Below are positions 1 to 7,348 of a stretch of DNA of 15,512 nucleotides, piece by piece. The translations under genes and the position numbers were made by a program. Within the stretch, counting starts at the first letter, position 1, and the number at the start of each line of letters is the position of its first letter. This DNA is from DATBIO01 sp036556965 (GTDB lineage Bacteria; Acidobacteriota; Vicinamibacteria; Fen-336), in the NCBI GenBank assembly GCA_036556965.1, contig DATBIO010000139.1, positions 1 to 15,512 of the forward strand, written 5' to 3'. The notes beneath the pieces are model-generated. The model was not told the DNA's origin and ran no database searches. It saw only the letters and a program-made list of their open reading frames with translations.

Positions 1-2238
1 CCGCGCGCGGGCGTCGAAGACGTCCCCCACCTCCGTGGTCAGCAGCAGGAAGAGCAGGCCGAGGGTGGCCGTGGCCAGGACGGGCACCACCGCGCGCTCG
101 AGGGAGGAGTGCGCCTCGGGCTCCCGCCGCACGAGGAACAGCGCGGCGGCGAGGCCGAGGACGACCGCCAGCCACGTGCCGAAGGCGGGGTTCGCGATGG
201 CCGCGAACGGCTCGGCGCCGTGCAAGGGCCAGTGCCGGAGGGGAAGGCGCAGCACGGCGAGGGCCAGCACCAGGTAGCCGCCCGCGCGGGCGAGGGCGGA
301 GCGGAACCGCAGTCCCAGCGCGACCAGCAGCACGCCTTCCGCCACCCAGGCGAGCGTGATGCCGTGCAGGCCGAGCTGGACGGGGATGGCCAGCGTCACG
401 AAGACGGCGGCGATGCCCAGGGGCACGCGTACGCCCGCGGCGTCCGCCGGCCGCGCGCGGCGCCCGCCCAGGCCCACCGCCAGGTACACCACGGCCAGAC
501 CCACCGAGGCCCAGCCCAGCGCGGCCGCGTGGCCGTCGTAGAGCACGCGGAAGAGCACCGTCCACACGAAGGTCGCGTTCACCAGGTGGGCGGCCGCGCC
601 CGCCCTGCCCAGCGGCGCGTCCGTGACCAGGCCGCGCGCCACCCGCGCCGCGAGGAAGGCGCCGGCCAGGGGCACGGCCAGGAGCAGGGCGTCACCCTCG
701 CGCCCGGCCGCGTAGAAGCGGTCCAGCCAGGCCAGCACGGCCAGGCCACCCGCCGCCACGCCCACGGGCTCCGCCGACGGGCGCGCGCGAGCGAGCAGCA
801 GCGCCAGGCCCGCCTGGGCCAGGAGGAGGGCGAGCAGCGCGACCGGCCGGTCGCTGGCCCCGGCGAGGAACGCCGCCGCCACGCCGCCCGCCACCAGCGC
901 GGCCAGGGGCAGGGCGTCGTCGCCGCGCGCGGGGCCCACCACGAACAAGAGGCCGCCCCCCACCACCCACGCGGCGGCGATGCCCAGGAACTCGGGCCGG
1001 TAGTGCCCCAGGGCCCAGGCCAGGAAGGGGAGGCCCGCGGCCACCGCCGCCGCCACCGCCATGCCGCGTCCCATGCGGGCGCCGAGGTGGGCGGCACCGG
1101 CGGCCAGCCCGAGCGACAGGACGAGCAGCCACTCCGGCCGGTTCGCGGACGCCGCGAGCACGGTCAGGCCCAGTGCCCCCCCCAGCACGGCCAGGCCGGC
1201 GGAGCCGCCCCGCTCCTTGTGCGCCGCTCCCAGCGTGAACAGCGCCGTGAACAGCACGAGGCCGGAGGCGGCGACGCCGAACTTCTCGTCGGTGAAGAAC
1301 CGCGCGAACCAGCCGGCGTAGAGGAGCAGCGTCCCCGCCATGGCCAGGGGCAGCGTCTCCGGCCACGGCCGGCGGTGGTCGAGGGCCACCGCGCCCGCGC
1401 CCAGCAGCGCGAGGTACAGGAAGAGGGCGACGGCCCTGTCCTGGCCGGTGGAGAGCAGCACCGGCGTCAGGTAGCCCCCGAGCCAGGCCAGCGCGGCCAG
1501 GAGGCGGGCGTCGCGGCGCGCCGCCAGCAGCACCGCGCTCGCGGTGATCGCGGCCATCAGGCCGCCCGCGACCTCGCGCGGGACGAGCGCGTAGAGCCCG
1601 TGGGCGCCGAAGGCCGACACGTAGAGCGAGGCGAACCCCGCGCCGGCCAGCCCCTGGCCCAGCGGACGGTAACGGCGGTCGAGCAGGCGGACGCCGCCCG
1701 CCACCAGGGCCACTCCGGTGAGGGCTCCCATCAGGACGCGTCCGGTGGGCCCGACCCAGTCGTTCTCCCAGGCGTACTTCACGAACAGGCCGAGGAACAC
1801 CACGAAGGCCACCGCGCCCGTGGCCACCAGCAGCTTGGGGCCGATGCTGGTGGCGAAATCGTTCCCGCGGGGCACGCGCGCGCCGCGCGCCGCCGGTACG
1901 GCGGGGGCGGCGGCCGCGAGGGCGGCGAGCGGAGGCGCCGCGGCGGGTGCCGGCGCGGCCGGGACCGGGACCGCCGGCTCCACGGGCGGAGGCACGGGAG
2001 CCGGCCCCGGCTCCGCCGCCCGGGACGGCGGCCCGGGAGGCGGAACGGGAGCGACGACCACGGCCGCCGACGGCTCCGCCCCCGCCAGACGCCGCTCCAG
2101 CGCGGCGAGCCGGCGCTCGAGGTCGACCAGGCGGGCCTGGCCGCCCACCGCCTTCGCGAGGGCGATCACCGCGAGCACCGGCGCCGCCAGCATGGCGGCG
2201 AGGGCGGCCAGGGCGGCCATCACCCAGAGCGGTTCCAT
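1..2238 (-). CDS. DUF2339 family polytopic membrane protein (C-terminus beyond window)
   Basis: The frame is open from ATG at 2238 to the left edge (746 codons), so the C-terminus is missing. Residues 5-28 form an N-terminal membrane segment. Residues 36-53 look like a short coiled coil (VDLERRLAALERRL). Residues 54-120 are an Ala/Pro-rich linker. From about 132 the protein is a long series of hydrophobic helices. The first block (IGPKLLVATGAVAF, then FVKYAWENDWVGPTGRVLMG, about 132-171) matches the opening of DUF2339/COG5373 membrane proteins: N-terminal anchor, coiled coil, linker, then many TM helices. Family function is not established; a cell-envelope role is inferred from topology alone. 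The start is supported by GAGG shortly before the ATG. A hairpin separates it from pcm upstream, so it may have its own promoter. I am sure of the family and the frame, not of any function. Confidence 0.88.
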   Translation of the reverse strand, partial: MEPLWVMAALAALAAMLAAPVLAVIALAKAVGGQARLVDLERRLAALERRLAGAEPSAAVVVAPVPPPGPPSRAAEPGPAPVPPPVEPAVPVPAAPAPAAAPPLAALAAAAPAVPAARGARVPRGNDFATSIGPKLLVATGAVAFVVFLGLFVKYAWENDWVGPTGRVLMGALTGVALVAGGVRLLDRRYRPLGQGLAGAGFASLYVSAFGAHGLYALVPREVAGGLMAAITASAVLLAARRDARLLAALAWLGGYLTPVLLSTGQDRAVALFLYLALLGAGAVALDHRRPWPETLPLAMAGTLLLYAGWFARFFTDEKFGVAASGLVLFTALFTLGAAHKERGGSAGLAVLGGALGLTVLAASANRPEWLLVLSLGLAAGAAHLGARMGRGMAVAAAVAAGLPFLAWALGHYRPEFLGIAAAWVVGGGLLFVVGPARGDDALPLAALVAGGVAAAFLAGASDRPVALLALLLAQAGLALLLARARPSAEPVGVAAGGLAVLAWLDRFYAAGREGDALLLAVPLAGAFLAARVARGLVTDAPLGRAGAAAHLVNATFVWTVLFRVLYDGHAAALGWASVGLAVVYLAVGLGGRRARPADAAGVRVPLGIAAVFVTLAIPVQLGLHGITLAWVAEGVLLVALGLRFRSALARAGGYLVLALAVLRLPLRHWPLHGAEPFAAIANPAFGTWLAVVLGLAAALFLVRREPEAHSSLERAVVPVLATATLGLLFLLLTTEVGDVFDARAR

Positions 2239-2288
2239 CTACCTCGCTCGAAGGTACGGAGCAGACCGGGGCGGCGGCGGCGGCAGAT

Positions 2289-2310
2289 GTGACGCTCGCG
2301 GAAGCGTCAC
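2289..2310 (-). terminator. Hairpin just after pcm, probable terminator
   Basis: A perfect 8-bp inverted repeat, GTGACGCT - 6-nt loop - AGCGTCAC, begins 3 nt beyond the pcm stop codon (2313-2315). No U-tract follows on the minus strand (the next bases are ATCTGCCGCC), so it is not a textbook intrinsic terminator. U-poor hairpins are common at operon ends in very GC-rich genomes. Its position between pcm and the DUF2339 gene suggests termination or 3'-end protection. Confidence 0.5.
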
Positions 2311-2312
2311 CG

Positions 2313-3026
2313 TCATTCCTTGCGGACCTTGCCCGTCATGGGCACGAAGCGGACGGGCAGGACGCGGCGCTCCTCGAAGGTGTCCCCCTTCCGGGTGATG
2401 ACCATCAGCTCCTGCGCCTCGTCCCCCACCGGGATGACCAGACGTCCGCCGTCCTTGAGCTGCTGCTTGAGCGGCTCCGGCACGCGGGGGGCGGCAGCGG
2501 TGACGATGATGGCGTCGAAGGGAGACGCCTCCGGCCAGCCCTGGTAGCCGTCTCCCACGCGCACGTCGACGTTGCGGTAGCCGTGGCGCGACAGGCGGTC
2601 GCGGGCCTCCGCTCCGAGCGGGGGCACGATCTCGATGCTGTAGACGCTCCGCGCGATGCGCGAGAGCACGGCCGCCTGGTAGCCGGACCCGGTGCCCACC
2701 TCGAGGACCGACTCCCCTCCCTTGAGGCCGAGGGCCTCGGTCATGAAGGCCACGATGTACGGCTGGGAGATGGTCTGGCCGTGGCCGATGGGAAGGGGAT
2801 GGTCTCCGTAGGCCTCGCCCGCCACCGCCTCGGGCACGAACTCGTGCCGGGGGACGAGACGCATCGCCTCCAGCACCAGGGCGTCTCCCACTCCGCGGGC
2901 GACGATCTGCTCGCGGACCATGCGCTCGCGGGCGCCCGCATGGGGGTCCGCATGGTCGCGCGCGGGCGCGGCGCCGCAGGCCAGCGTGGCCAGGGCGGCG
3001 AGCAGCGACCACGTCGGGGCCGGCAC
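2313..3026 (-). CDS. pcm: Protein-L-isoaspartate O-methyltransferase, apparently exported
   Basis: This 237-residue protein transfers a methyl group from S-adenosylmethionine to isoaspartyl residues, starting repair of aged proteins. It shows the PCMT substrate loop GQTISQPYIVA (83-93), the SAM-binding VLEVGTGSGYQ (107-117) and the DAIIVTAAA strand (171-178). The first in-frame start after the proS stop is GTG at 3026. From there the N-terminus (MPAPTWSLLAALATLACGAAP) looks like a signal peptide, with a Cys at 17 in a weak lipobox (TLAC). It lacks a basic n-region. If translation began at Met36 the protein would be an ordinary cytoplasmic Pcm. Signal-bearing Pcm proteins are known, so I favour the long form. 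It lies 45 bp after proS in the same direction, with only a weak ribosome-binding site, and is probably the last gene of the nadB-terC-proS operon. Confidence 0.93.
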   Translation of the reverse strand: MPAPTWSLLAALATLACGAAPARDHADPHAGARERMVREQIVARGVGDALVLEAMRLVPRHEFVPEAVAGEAYGDHPLPIGHGQTISQPYIVAFMTEALGLKGGESVLEVGTGSGYQAAVLSRIARSVYSIEIVPPLGAEARDRLSRHGYRNVDVRVGDGYQGWPEASPFDAIIVTAAAPRVPEPLKQQLKDGGRLVIPVGDEAQELMVITRKGDTFEERRVLPVRFVPMTGKVRKE

Positions 3027-3040
3027 GCCCGGTAGTTTAT

Positions 3041-3064
3041 CCGCCGCGCGGCGGAAGTGCCGCC
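3041..3064 (-). repeat. Overlapping alternative hairpins between proS and pcm
   Basis: On the minus strand the order is GGCGG (3064-3060), CACTT, CCGCC (3054-3050), GCGC, GGCGG (3045-3041). The central CCGCC can pair with either flanking GGCGG, giving two mutually exclusive 5-bp stems; the second is a perfect 14-bp palindrome at 3041-3054. The stems sit between the proS stop (3072-3074) and the pcm GTG (3026). They may modulate pcm expression or may be chance in GC-rich DNA. Confidence 0.35.
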
Positions 3065-3071
3065 TCGTGGG

Positions 3072-4523
3072 CTAGTACGCCTGGGCGAAGTACACGGGCT
3101 GGTCGGAGGGCCGCCCGCAGCGCACGCAGGCGCCGCCCTTCTCCTCGCCCTCCAGGGGGACCACGCGGATGGTGGCCCGCGTCTCCTCCTTGATGCGCGC
3201 CTCGCAGGCCGCGTCGCCGCACCAGCCGGCCACCAGGAAGCCGCGCTTGTCCTCCATGACCTCCTTGAACTGGTCGTAGCCGGCCACGCGCGTGGTGCCC
3301 TCCTCCAGGCGCCGGCGCGCGCCCGCCAGGAGCGCGGCCTGCACGGCGGCCAGGGCCTCGCGCACGGCCCCCGCCAGCCCCGCCAGGGGCGTGAAGGCCT
3401 TCTCGCGCGAGTCGCGCCGCACGAGCACGCACTGGTCCTTCTCCACGTCCTTGGGCCCGACCTCCAGGCGCAGGGGCACGCCGCGCATCTCCCAGTCCGC
3501 GTACTTGTAGCCGGGCTGCTGGGTGTCCCGGTCGTCCAGGTGCACGCGTACCCCCTCCGCGCGCAGGGTCTCCACCACCCCGCGCGCCTTGGGCAGCACG
3601 GCCTCGTTCCAGTCGCCCTTGCGCGGCGGGATGGGGACGACCACCACCTGGTAGGGGGCCACGCTGGGGGGGAACACCAGCCCCGAGTCGTCGCCGTGGG
3701 TCATGACCAGGCCGCCGATCATCCGCGTGGAGGTCCCCCAGGAGGTGGACCAGGGCAGGACGCGCCGCTGGTCGCGGTCCAGGAACTCGATCCCGTAGGC
3801 GGTGGCGAAGTGCTGGCCGAGGTTGTGGCTGGTGCCCGCCTGCAGCGCCTTGCCGTCGCCCATGAGGGCCTCGATGGCGTAGGTGCGCAGCGCGCCCGCG
3901 AACTTCTGGCTCTCCGTCTTGCGGCCCCACACCACGGGCATGGCCAGGACCTCCTCGGAGAAGCGGCGGTACATGTCGAGGATCCGCAGCGTCTCCTCCT
4001 CCCCCTCCTCGGCGGTGGCGTGCAGGGTGTGGCCCTCCTGCCAGAGGAACTCCGTGGTGCGCAGGAACGGACGGGTGACCTTCTCCCAGCGCACGATGTT
4101 GGCCCACTGGTTGATCATCACGGGGAGGTCCCGCCAGGAGCGCACCCACTTCGCGAGCATCGGGCAGATGATGGCCTCCGAGGTGGGGCGGATGGCCAGC
4201 GGCTCCTCCAGCTCCTCGCCCCCTCCCACCGTCACCCAGGCGCACTCCGGGGAGAAGCCCTCCACGTGCTCCTTCTCCCGCTCCAGGAAGCTCTTGGGGA
4301 TGAGGAGGGGGAAGTAGGCGTTCACGGCTCCGGTGGCCTTGATGCGCCGGTCCATCTCCGCCTGCATGGCCTCCCAGACCGCGTAGCCGTAGGGCCGGAT
4401 GACCATGCAGCCCTTGACGGGGCCGTAGTCGGCCAGCTCCGCCTTGAGGACCACGTCCAGGTACCACTGCGAGAAGTCCTGGCCCCGGGGCGTGATCTCC
4501 TTCATCGTCCGTTCGTCGGTCAT
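3072..4523 (-). CDS. proS: Prolyl-tRNA synthetase, archaeal/eukaryotic-like type 3
   Basis: This class II synthetase of 483 residues charges tRNA-Pro with proline in the cytoplasm. It has the compact type-3 layout: catalytic core, anticodon-binding domain and a C-terminal zinc domain, without the editing insertion of the standard long bacterial enzyme. Visible motifs are the proline-site/motif 1 region (LAIRPTSEAIICPM, then INQWANIVRWE), motif 2 (FLRTTEFLWQEGHT) and motif 3 (TSWGTSTRMIG, then THGDDSGLVFPP). The C-terminal domain keeps four cysteines (Cys435, Cys440, Cys466, Cys469) and ends in Tyr, as type-3 enzymes do. Its ATG directly follows the terC stop (TAGATG), implying coupled translation. 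No second proS is in the window. Confidence 0.97.
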   Translation of the reverse strand: MTDERTMKEITPRGQDFSQWYLDVVLKAELADYGPVKGCMVIRPYGYAVWEAMQAEMDRRIKATGAVNAYFPLLIPKSFLEREKEHVEGFSPECAWVTVGGGEELEEPLAIRPTSEAIICPMLAKWVRSWRDLPVMINQWANIVRWEKVTRPFLRTTEFLWQEGHTLHATAEEGEEETLRILDMYRRFSEEVLAMPVVWGRKTESQKFAGALRTYAIEALMGDGKALQAGTSHNLGQHFATAYGIEFLDRDQRRVLPWSTSWGTSTRMIGGLVMTHGDDSGLVFPPSVAPYQVVVVPIPPRKGDWNEAVLPKARGVVETLRAEGVRVHLDDRDTQQPGYKYADWEMRGVPLRLEVGPKDVEKDQCVLVRRDSREKAFTPLAGLAGAVREALAAVQAALLAGARRRLEEGTTRVAGYDQFKEVMEDKRGFLVAGWCGDAACEARIKEETRATIRVVPLEGEEKGGACVRCGRPSDQPVYFAQAY

Positions 4524-5672
4524 CTAGCGGGAGTCCTCCTTGTCGGCGCCCACGGCTTCCTTCTCGTCCATCACCAGCTCCGCCGAGGGCGGCAGGGGGA
4601 ACGGCGGCCCCCCCTCCCCGTGCGGCTTGCGCGGGAACAGCAGCGACAGCCCCACGGACACGCCGATGACCCCCACGATGATCAGCAGGGACCACGAGAT
4701 CGGGAAGTGGCCCTCGAAGAGCCGGTTGAGGACGGTCATCTTCAGGCCCACGAAGATGAGCACGATGCCCAGGCCGTAGCGCAGCATGTGGAACTTGTCG
4801 ATGGCGCCGCGCAGCATGAAGTAGAGGTTGCGCAGGCCCAGGATGGCGAAGATGTTCGAGGTGAAGACGATCAGCGGCTCGCGGGTGAGGGCGAAGATGG
4901 CGGGCACCGAGTCCACCGCGAAGACGATGTCCGTCAGCTCGAGGAAGAGGAGGGCGATGAAGAGGGGGGTGGCGTGCAGCCGCCCGTCCAGGCGCAGGAG
5001 GAACTTCTGCCCGTGGAGGGCCGAGGTCACGGGGACGAGCGCGCGGAAGCGGCGGATGATCGCGTTCTGCTCGGGCTCCACCCCCTTCTCCGCCGCGAAC
5101 ATCATGCGCACGCCCGTGTAGAGCAGGAACACGCCGAAGAGCACGATCACCCACTCGAAGCGCAGGAGGGCGGCCCCGATGGCGATGAAGATGGCGCGGA
5201 AGATCAGGGCCCCCAGGATGCCGAAGAAGAGCACGCGGTGCTGGAGGCGGGCCGGGATGTTGAAGTAGTTCAGCACCACCACGAACACGAAGATGTTGTC
5301 CACGGAGAGCGAGTACTCCGTGACGTAGCCGGCCAGGAACTCCAGCGCGGCCTGCATGGCCGCGGCCCGGGGATCGAACCCGGGGATGGCGGCCAGCCGC
5401 GGGTCGGCGGGAAGGGCCCGCAGCATGTAGAAGTAGAAGCCGGCGTTGAAGAGCAGGGCCAGGGTCACCCACACCCCGCTCCAGATGGCCGCCTCCTTCA
5501 CGCTCACGGTGTGGGCCCGGCGGTGGAAGACGCCGAGGTCGAGGGCGAGGAGCACGAAGACGAAGGCGGTGAAGGCGGCGTAGAACCACCAGTACTCCTG
5601 GATGGGGAAGAGGCGGACGTCGGGCGGGAGCCGGCCGGGGGCCGTCGCCGCGGCGGCCAGGAGGGCGGTCAC
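4524..5672 (-). CDS. TerC/Alx family integral membrane protein
   Basis: This 382-residue polytopic inner-membrane protein belongs to the TerC family, whose studied members (E. coli Alx, Bacillus TerC-type proteins) act in manganese export and in metalation of exported enzymes. Hydrophobic segments recur from about residue 27 to 346. The family's acidic membrane motifs are present: EYSLSVDNIFVF (119-130), ELTDIVFAVDSVPAIFA (245-261) and TSNIFAILGLRNLYF (271-285). The tail after about 348 is polar and Pro/Gly-rich. The start is GTG at 5672, whose GTGA overlaps the nadB stop. The gene ends exactly where proS begins. No yybP-ykoY-type manganese riboswitch is possible in the 4-bp overlap upstream, so any metal control would act at the nadB promoter. 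The transported ion here is inferred, not shown. Confidence 0.93.
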   Translation of the reverse strand: MTALLAAAATAPGRLPPDVRLFPIQEYWWFYAAFTAFVFVLLALDLGVFHRRAHTVSVKEAAIWSGVWVTLALLFNAGFYFYMLRALPADPRLAAIPGFDPRAAAMQAALEFLAGYVTEYSLSVDNIFVFVVVLNYFNIPARLQHRVLFFGILGALIFRAIFIAIGAALLRFEWVIVLFGVFLLYTGVRMMFAAEKGVEPEQNAIIRRFRALVPVTSALHGQKFLLRLDGRLHATPLFIALLFLELTDIVFAVDSVPAIFALTREPLIVFTSNIFAILGLRNLYFMLRGAIDKFHMLRYGLGIVLIFVGLKMTVLNRLFEGHFPISWSLLIIVGVIGVSVGLSLLFPRKPHGEGGPPFPLPPSAELVMDEKEAVGADKEDSR

Positions 5673-7228
5673 GAGGCGCGCACCGCGAGGGGGGCCTCGA
5701 CCTCGGCCAGCCGCGCGGCGGCCCCCTCCAGGAGGGTGTGGCCGCGGAAGCGGCGGTCGTCGCGGGCGGGGAAGTCGGAGCGATGGTGGGCGCCGCGACT
5801 CTCCTCACGAAACAGGGCACACCTGGTCATGGATCGGGCCACCTCCAGCAGGTTGCGCGCCTCGACGCCCTCGCGGGCGTCGGCGGCGGGGGCGCGCTCG
5901 GCCAGCGCGCCCAGCCGTTCGTCCAGCCCCCGAAGGGCGCCGCCCTCGCGCTCCAGGCCGAGGTGCTCCCAGGCGAGGCTGCGCACGGCCTCGCGCAGGG
6001 CCTCCGCGGAGGCAGCCTCGGAGGCGGCGCGGCGGCCGGGGGGGCCGGCCTCCCCCGTCCGCGGGGGCGCGGGCTCCGCGGCCATGGCGTCCACCGCGCG
6101 CGCCCCGAACACCAGCCCCTCCAGGAGCGAGTTGCTGGCCAGGCGGTTCGCCCCGTGGACTCCGGTGGCCGCCACCTCCCCCGCCGCGTAGAGGCCGGGC
6201 ACGGTGGAGCGGCCGTGGAGGTCGGTGGCCACGCCGCCCATCACGTAGTGGGCGGCGGGGGTCACGGGCACGCGGTCCCGCGTCAGGTCCAGCCCGTAGC
6301 GGGCGCAGGTGGCGGCGATGCGCGGGAAGCGCCGGCGCATCCGCTCGGCGTCCAGGTGGCCCAGGTCGAGGGCCACCGGGCCGCGGCCCGCCTGCTGCTC
6401 GCGCACGATGGCCCGCGCTACCTGGTCGCGCGGGAGCAGCTCGTCCACGAAACGGTCGCCCTCCCGGTTGCGGAGGTACGCGCCTTCGCCCCGCACCGCC
6501 TCCGAGACCAGGAAGCGCGGCGCTCCCTCCACGGCCAGGGCCGTGGGGTGGAACTGCACGAACTCCATGTCGAGGAGGGCGGCGCCCGCGCGCCGCGCCA
6601 TGGCCACGCCGTCACCGGTGGCCACCGCGGGGTTGGTGGTCTCGCGGAACACCTGGCCCGCCCCTCCCGTGGCCAGCAGCACCGCGGAGGCGCGCACCTC
6701 CGTCTCTTCCCCGCTCTCCTCGAGGAAGCGGCAGCCGACCACCCGCCCGTCCGCGCGGACGAGATCCGTGGAGCAGGCGAAGGAGCGCACCGAGACGCCG
6801 GGCGTGCGCCGGGCCTTCTCCAGCAGCGCGCGCACCATCTCGAACCCGGTGGCGTCGCCCAGGGCGTGCAGCACGCGGTTGCGGGAGTGGGCGCCCTCCC
6901 GCGTGAAGTGCAGGCGGCCGTCCTCGCGGTCGAAGCGCGCCCCCCAGGAGGCCAGCTCCCGGATGCGCAGGGGGCCCTCCTCCACCAGCACGCGCGCCGC
7001 CTCCGCGGAGGCGATGCCGGCACCGGCGGCCAGGGTGTCGTCGAGGTGGAGGCCCGGGTGGTCGTCGGCTCCCAGGGCCACGGCCACGCCGCCCTGCGCG
7101 TAGCCCGTGTTGCTCTCCGTGGGCTGGTCCTTGGTGACGACCAGCACCTCCCCGACGCGGCTCAGGCCGATGGCGGCGCGCAGTCCGGCGATGCCGGAGC
7201 CGAGGACGAGGAAGCGGGATTCGAGCAT
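5669..7228 (-). CDS. nadB: L-aspartate oxidase
   Basis: NadB (519 residues from ATG 7228) is a flavoenzyme that oxidises L-aspartate to iminoaspartate, the first step of de novo NAD synthesis; NadA then makes quinolinate. It shows the FAD-binding GSGIAG (10-15), NTGYAQGGVAVAL (40-52), VQFHPTAL, SEAVRGEGAYLRN and LPRDQVARAI. The C-terminal FAD motif reads GLYAAGEVAATGVHGANRL, then ASNSLLEG. The TGVHGANRLASNSLLEG block separates NadB from succinate dehydrogenase and fumarate reductase. A helical C-terminal domain follows. A TTG start at 7252 is possible, but AGGTGA 10 nt before the ATG at 7228 and the canonical N-terminus favour the ATG. nadA and nadC are not in the window. It leads the operon and overlaps terC by 4 bp. 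Confidence 0.96.
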   Translation of the reverse strand: MLESRFLVLGSGIAGLRAAIGLSRVGEVLVVTKDQPTESNTGYAQGGVAVALGADDHPGLHLDDTLAAGAGIASAEAARVLVEEGPLRIRELASWGARFDREDGRLHFTREGAHSRNRVLHALGDATGFEMVRALLEKARRTPGVSVRSFACSTDLVRADGRVVGCRFLEESGEETEVRASAVLLATGGAGQVFRETTNPAVATGDGVAMARRAGAALLDMEFVQFHPTALAVEGAPRFLVSEAVRGEGAYLRNREGDRFVDELLPRDQVARAIVREQQAGRGPVALDLGHLDAERMRRRFPRIAATCARYGLDLTRDRVPVTPAAHYVMGGVATDLHGRSTVPGLYAAGEVAATGVHGANRLASNSLLEGLVFGARAVDAMAAEPAPPRTGEAGPPGRRAASEAASAEALREAVRSLAWEHLGLEREGGALRGLDERLGALAERAPAADAREGVEARNLLEVARSMTRCALFREESRGAHHRSDFPARDDRRFRGHTLLEGAAARLAEVEAPLAVRAS

Positions 7229-7238
7229 CGCGAGTCGT

Positions 7239-7244
7239 TCACCT
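7239..7244 (-). promoter_or_regulatory. Ribosome-binding site of nadB
   Basis: AGGTGA on the minus strand lies 10 nt upstream of the ATG at 7228. It decides between this ATG and the in-frame TTG at 7252, which has no comparable site. Confidence 0.6.
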
Positions 7245-7260
7245 GGGACCAAAGCCCGAG

Positions 7261-7266
7261 ATTCTA
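7261..7266 (-). promoter_or_regulatory. Putative -10 box of the nadB operon
   Basis: TAGAAT on the minus strand differs from TATAAT at one position. It lies about 33 nt upstream of the nadB ATG and within a locally AT-richer island, the only one in this region. I see no convincing -35 at 16-18 bp. It sits 3 bp from the -35 of the divergent promoter, so the two promoters probably compete or share control. Confidence 0.45.
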
Positions 7267-7268
7267 TC

Positions 7269-7298
7269 TTGACGCGGGCGGCGGCGCGGTGCTACCGT
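7269..7298 (+). promoter_or_regulatory. Putative sigma-70-type promoter for the 143-residue protein gene
   Basis: TTGACG (7269-7274), an 18-bp spacer, and TACCGT (7293-7298) preceded by an extended -10 TG (7290-7291). The expected start of transcription is near 7305, giving a leader of about 45 nt before the ATG at 7349. The -35 matches consensus at five of six positions. The -10 is weaker, and the TG may compensate. Confidence 0.5.
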
Positions 7299-7348
7299 CC
7301 GCGCCGCCTCGCGGACCGCCCGCCTTCCTCTCCGGAAAGGCGGACCCC

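Noticed and set aside
2271..2284. Short GCG trinucleotide run upstream of the DUF2339 gene
   Set aside because: It is only about 14 bp long and expected by chance at this base composition, so I do not call it a phase-variable repeat.
109..2292. A 727-codon open frame on the plus strand
   Set aside because: It lies opposite the DUF2339 gene. Its product is Arg/Gly/His/Gln-rich low-complexity sequence typical of antisense GC-rich frames and matches no family.
5365..5390. Minus-strand sequence like a tRNA T-arm (GGGTTCGATCCC within a GC stem)
   Set aside because: It lies inside the terC coding sequence (IPGFDPR), and no acceptor, D or anticodon arm fits around it.
3037..5820. A 927-codon open frame on the minus strand overlapping terC and proS
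   Set aside because: It is out of frame with both real genes and rich in Arg, Pro and Gly. It is a by-product of third-position GC.
3057..6191. A 1044-codon open frame on the plus strand
   Set aside because: It lies antisense to proS, terC and part of nadB, which all have intact family motifs. Its composition is that of a shadow frame.
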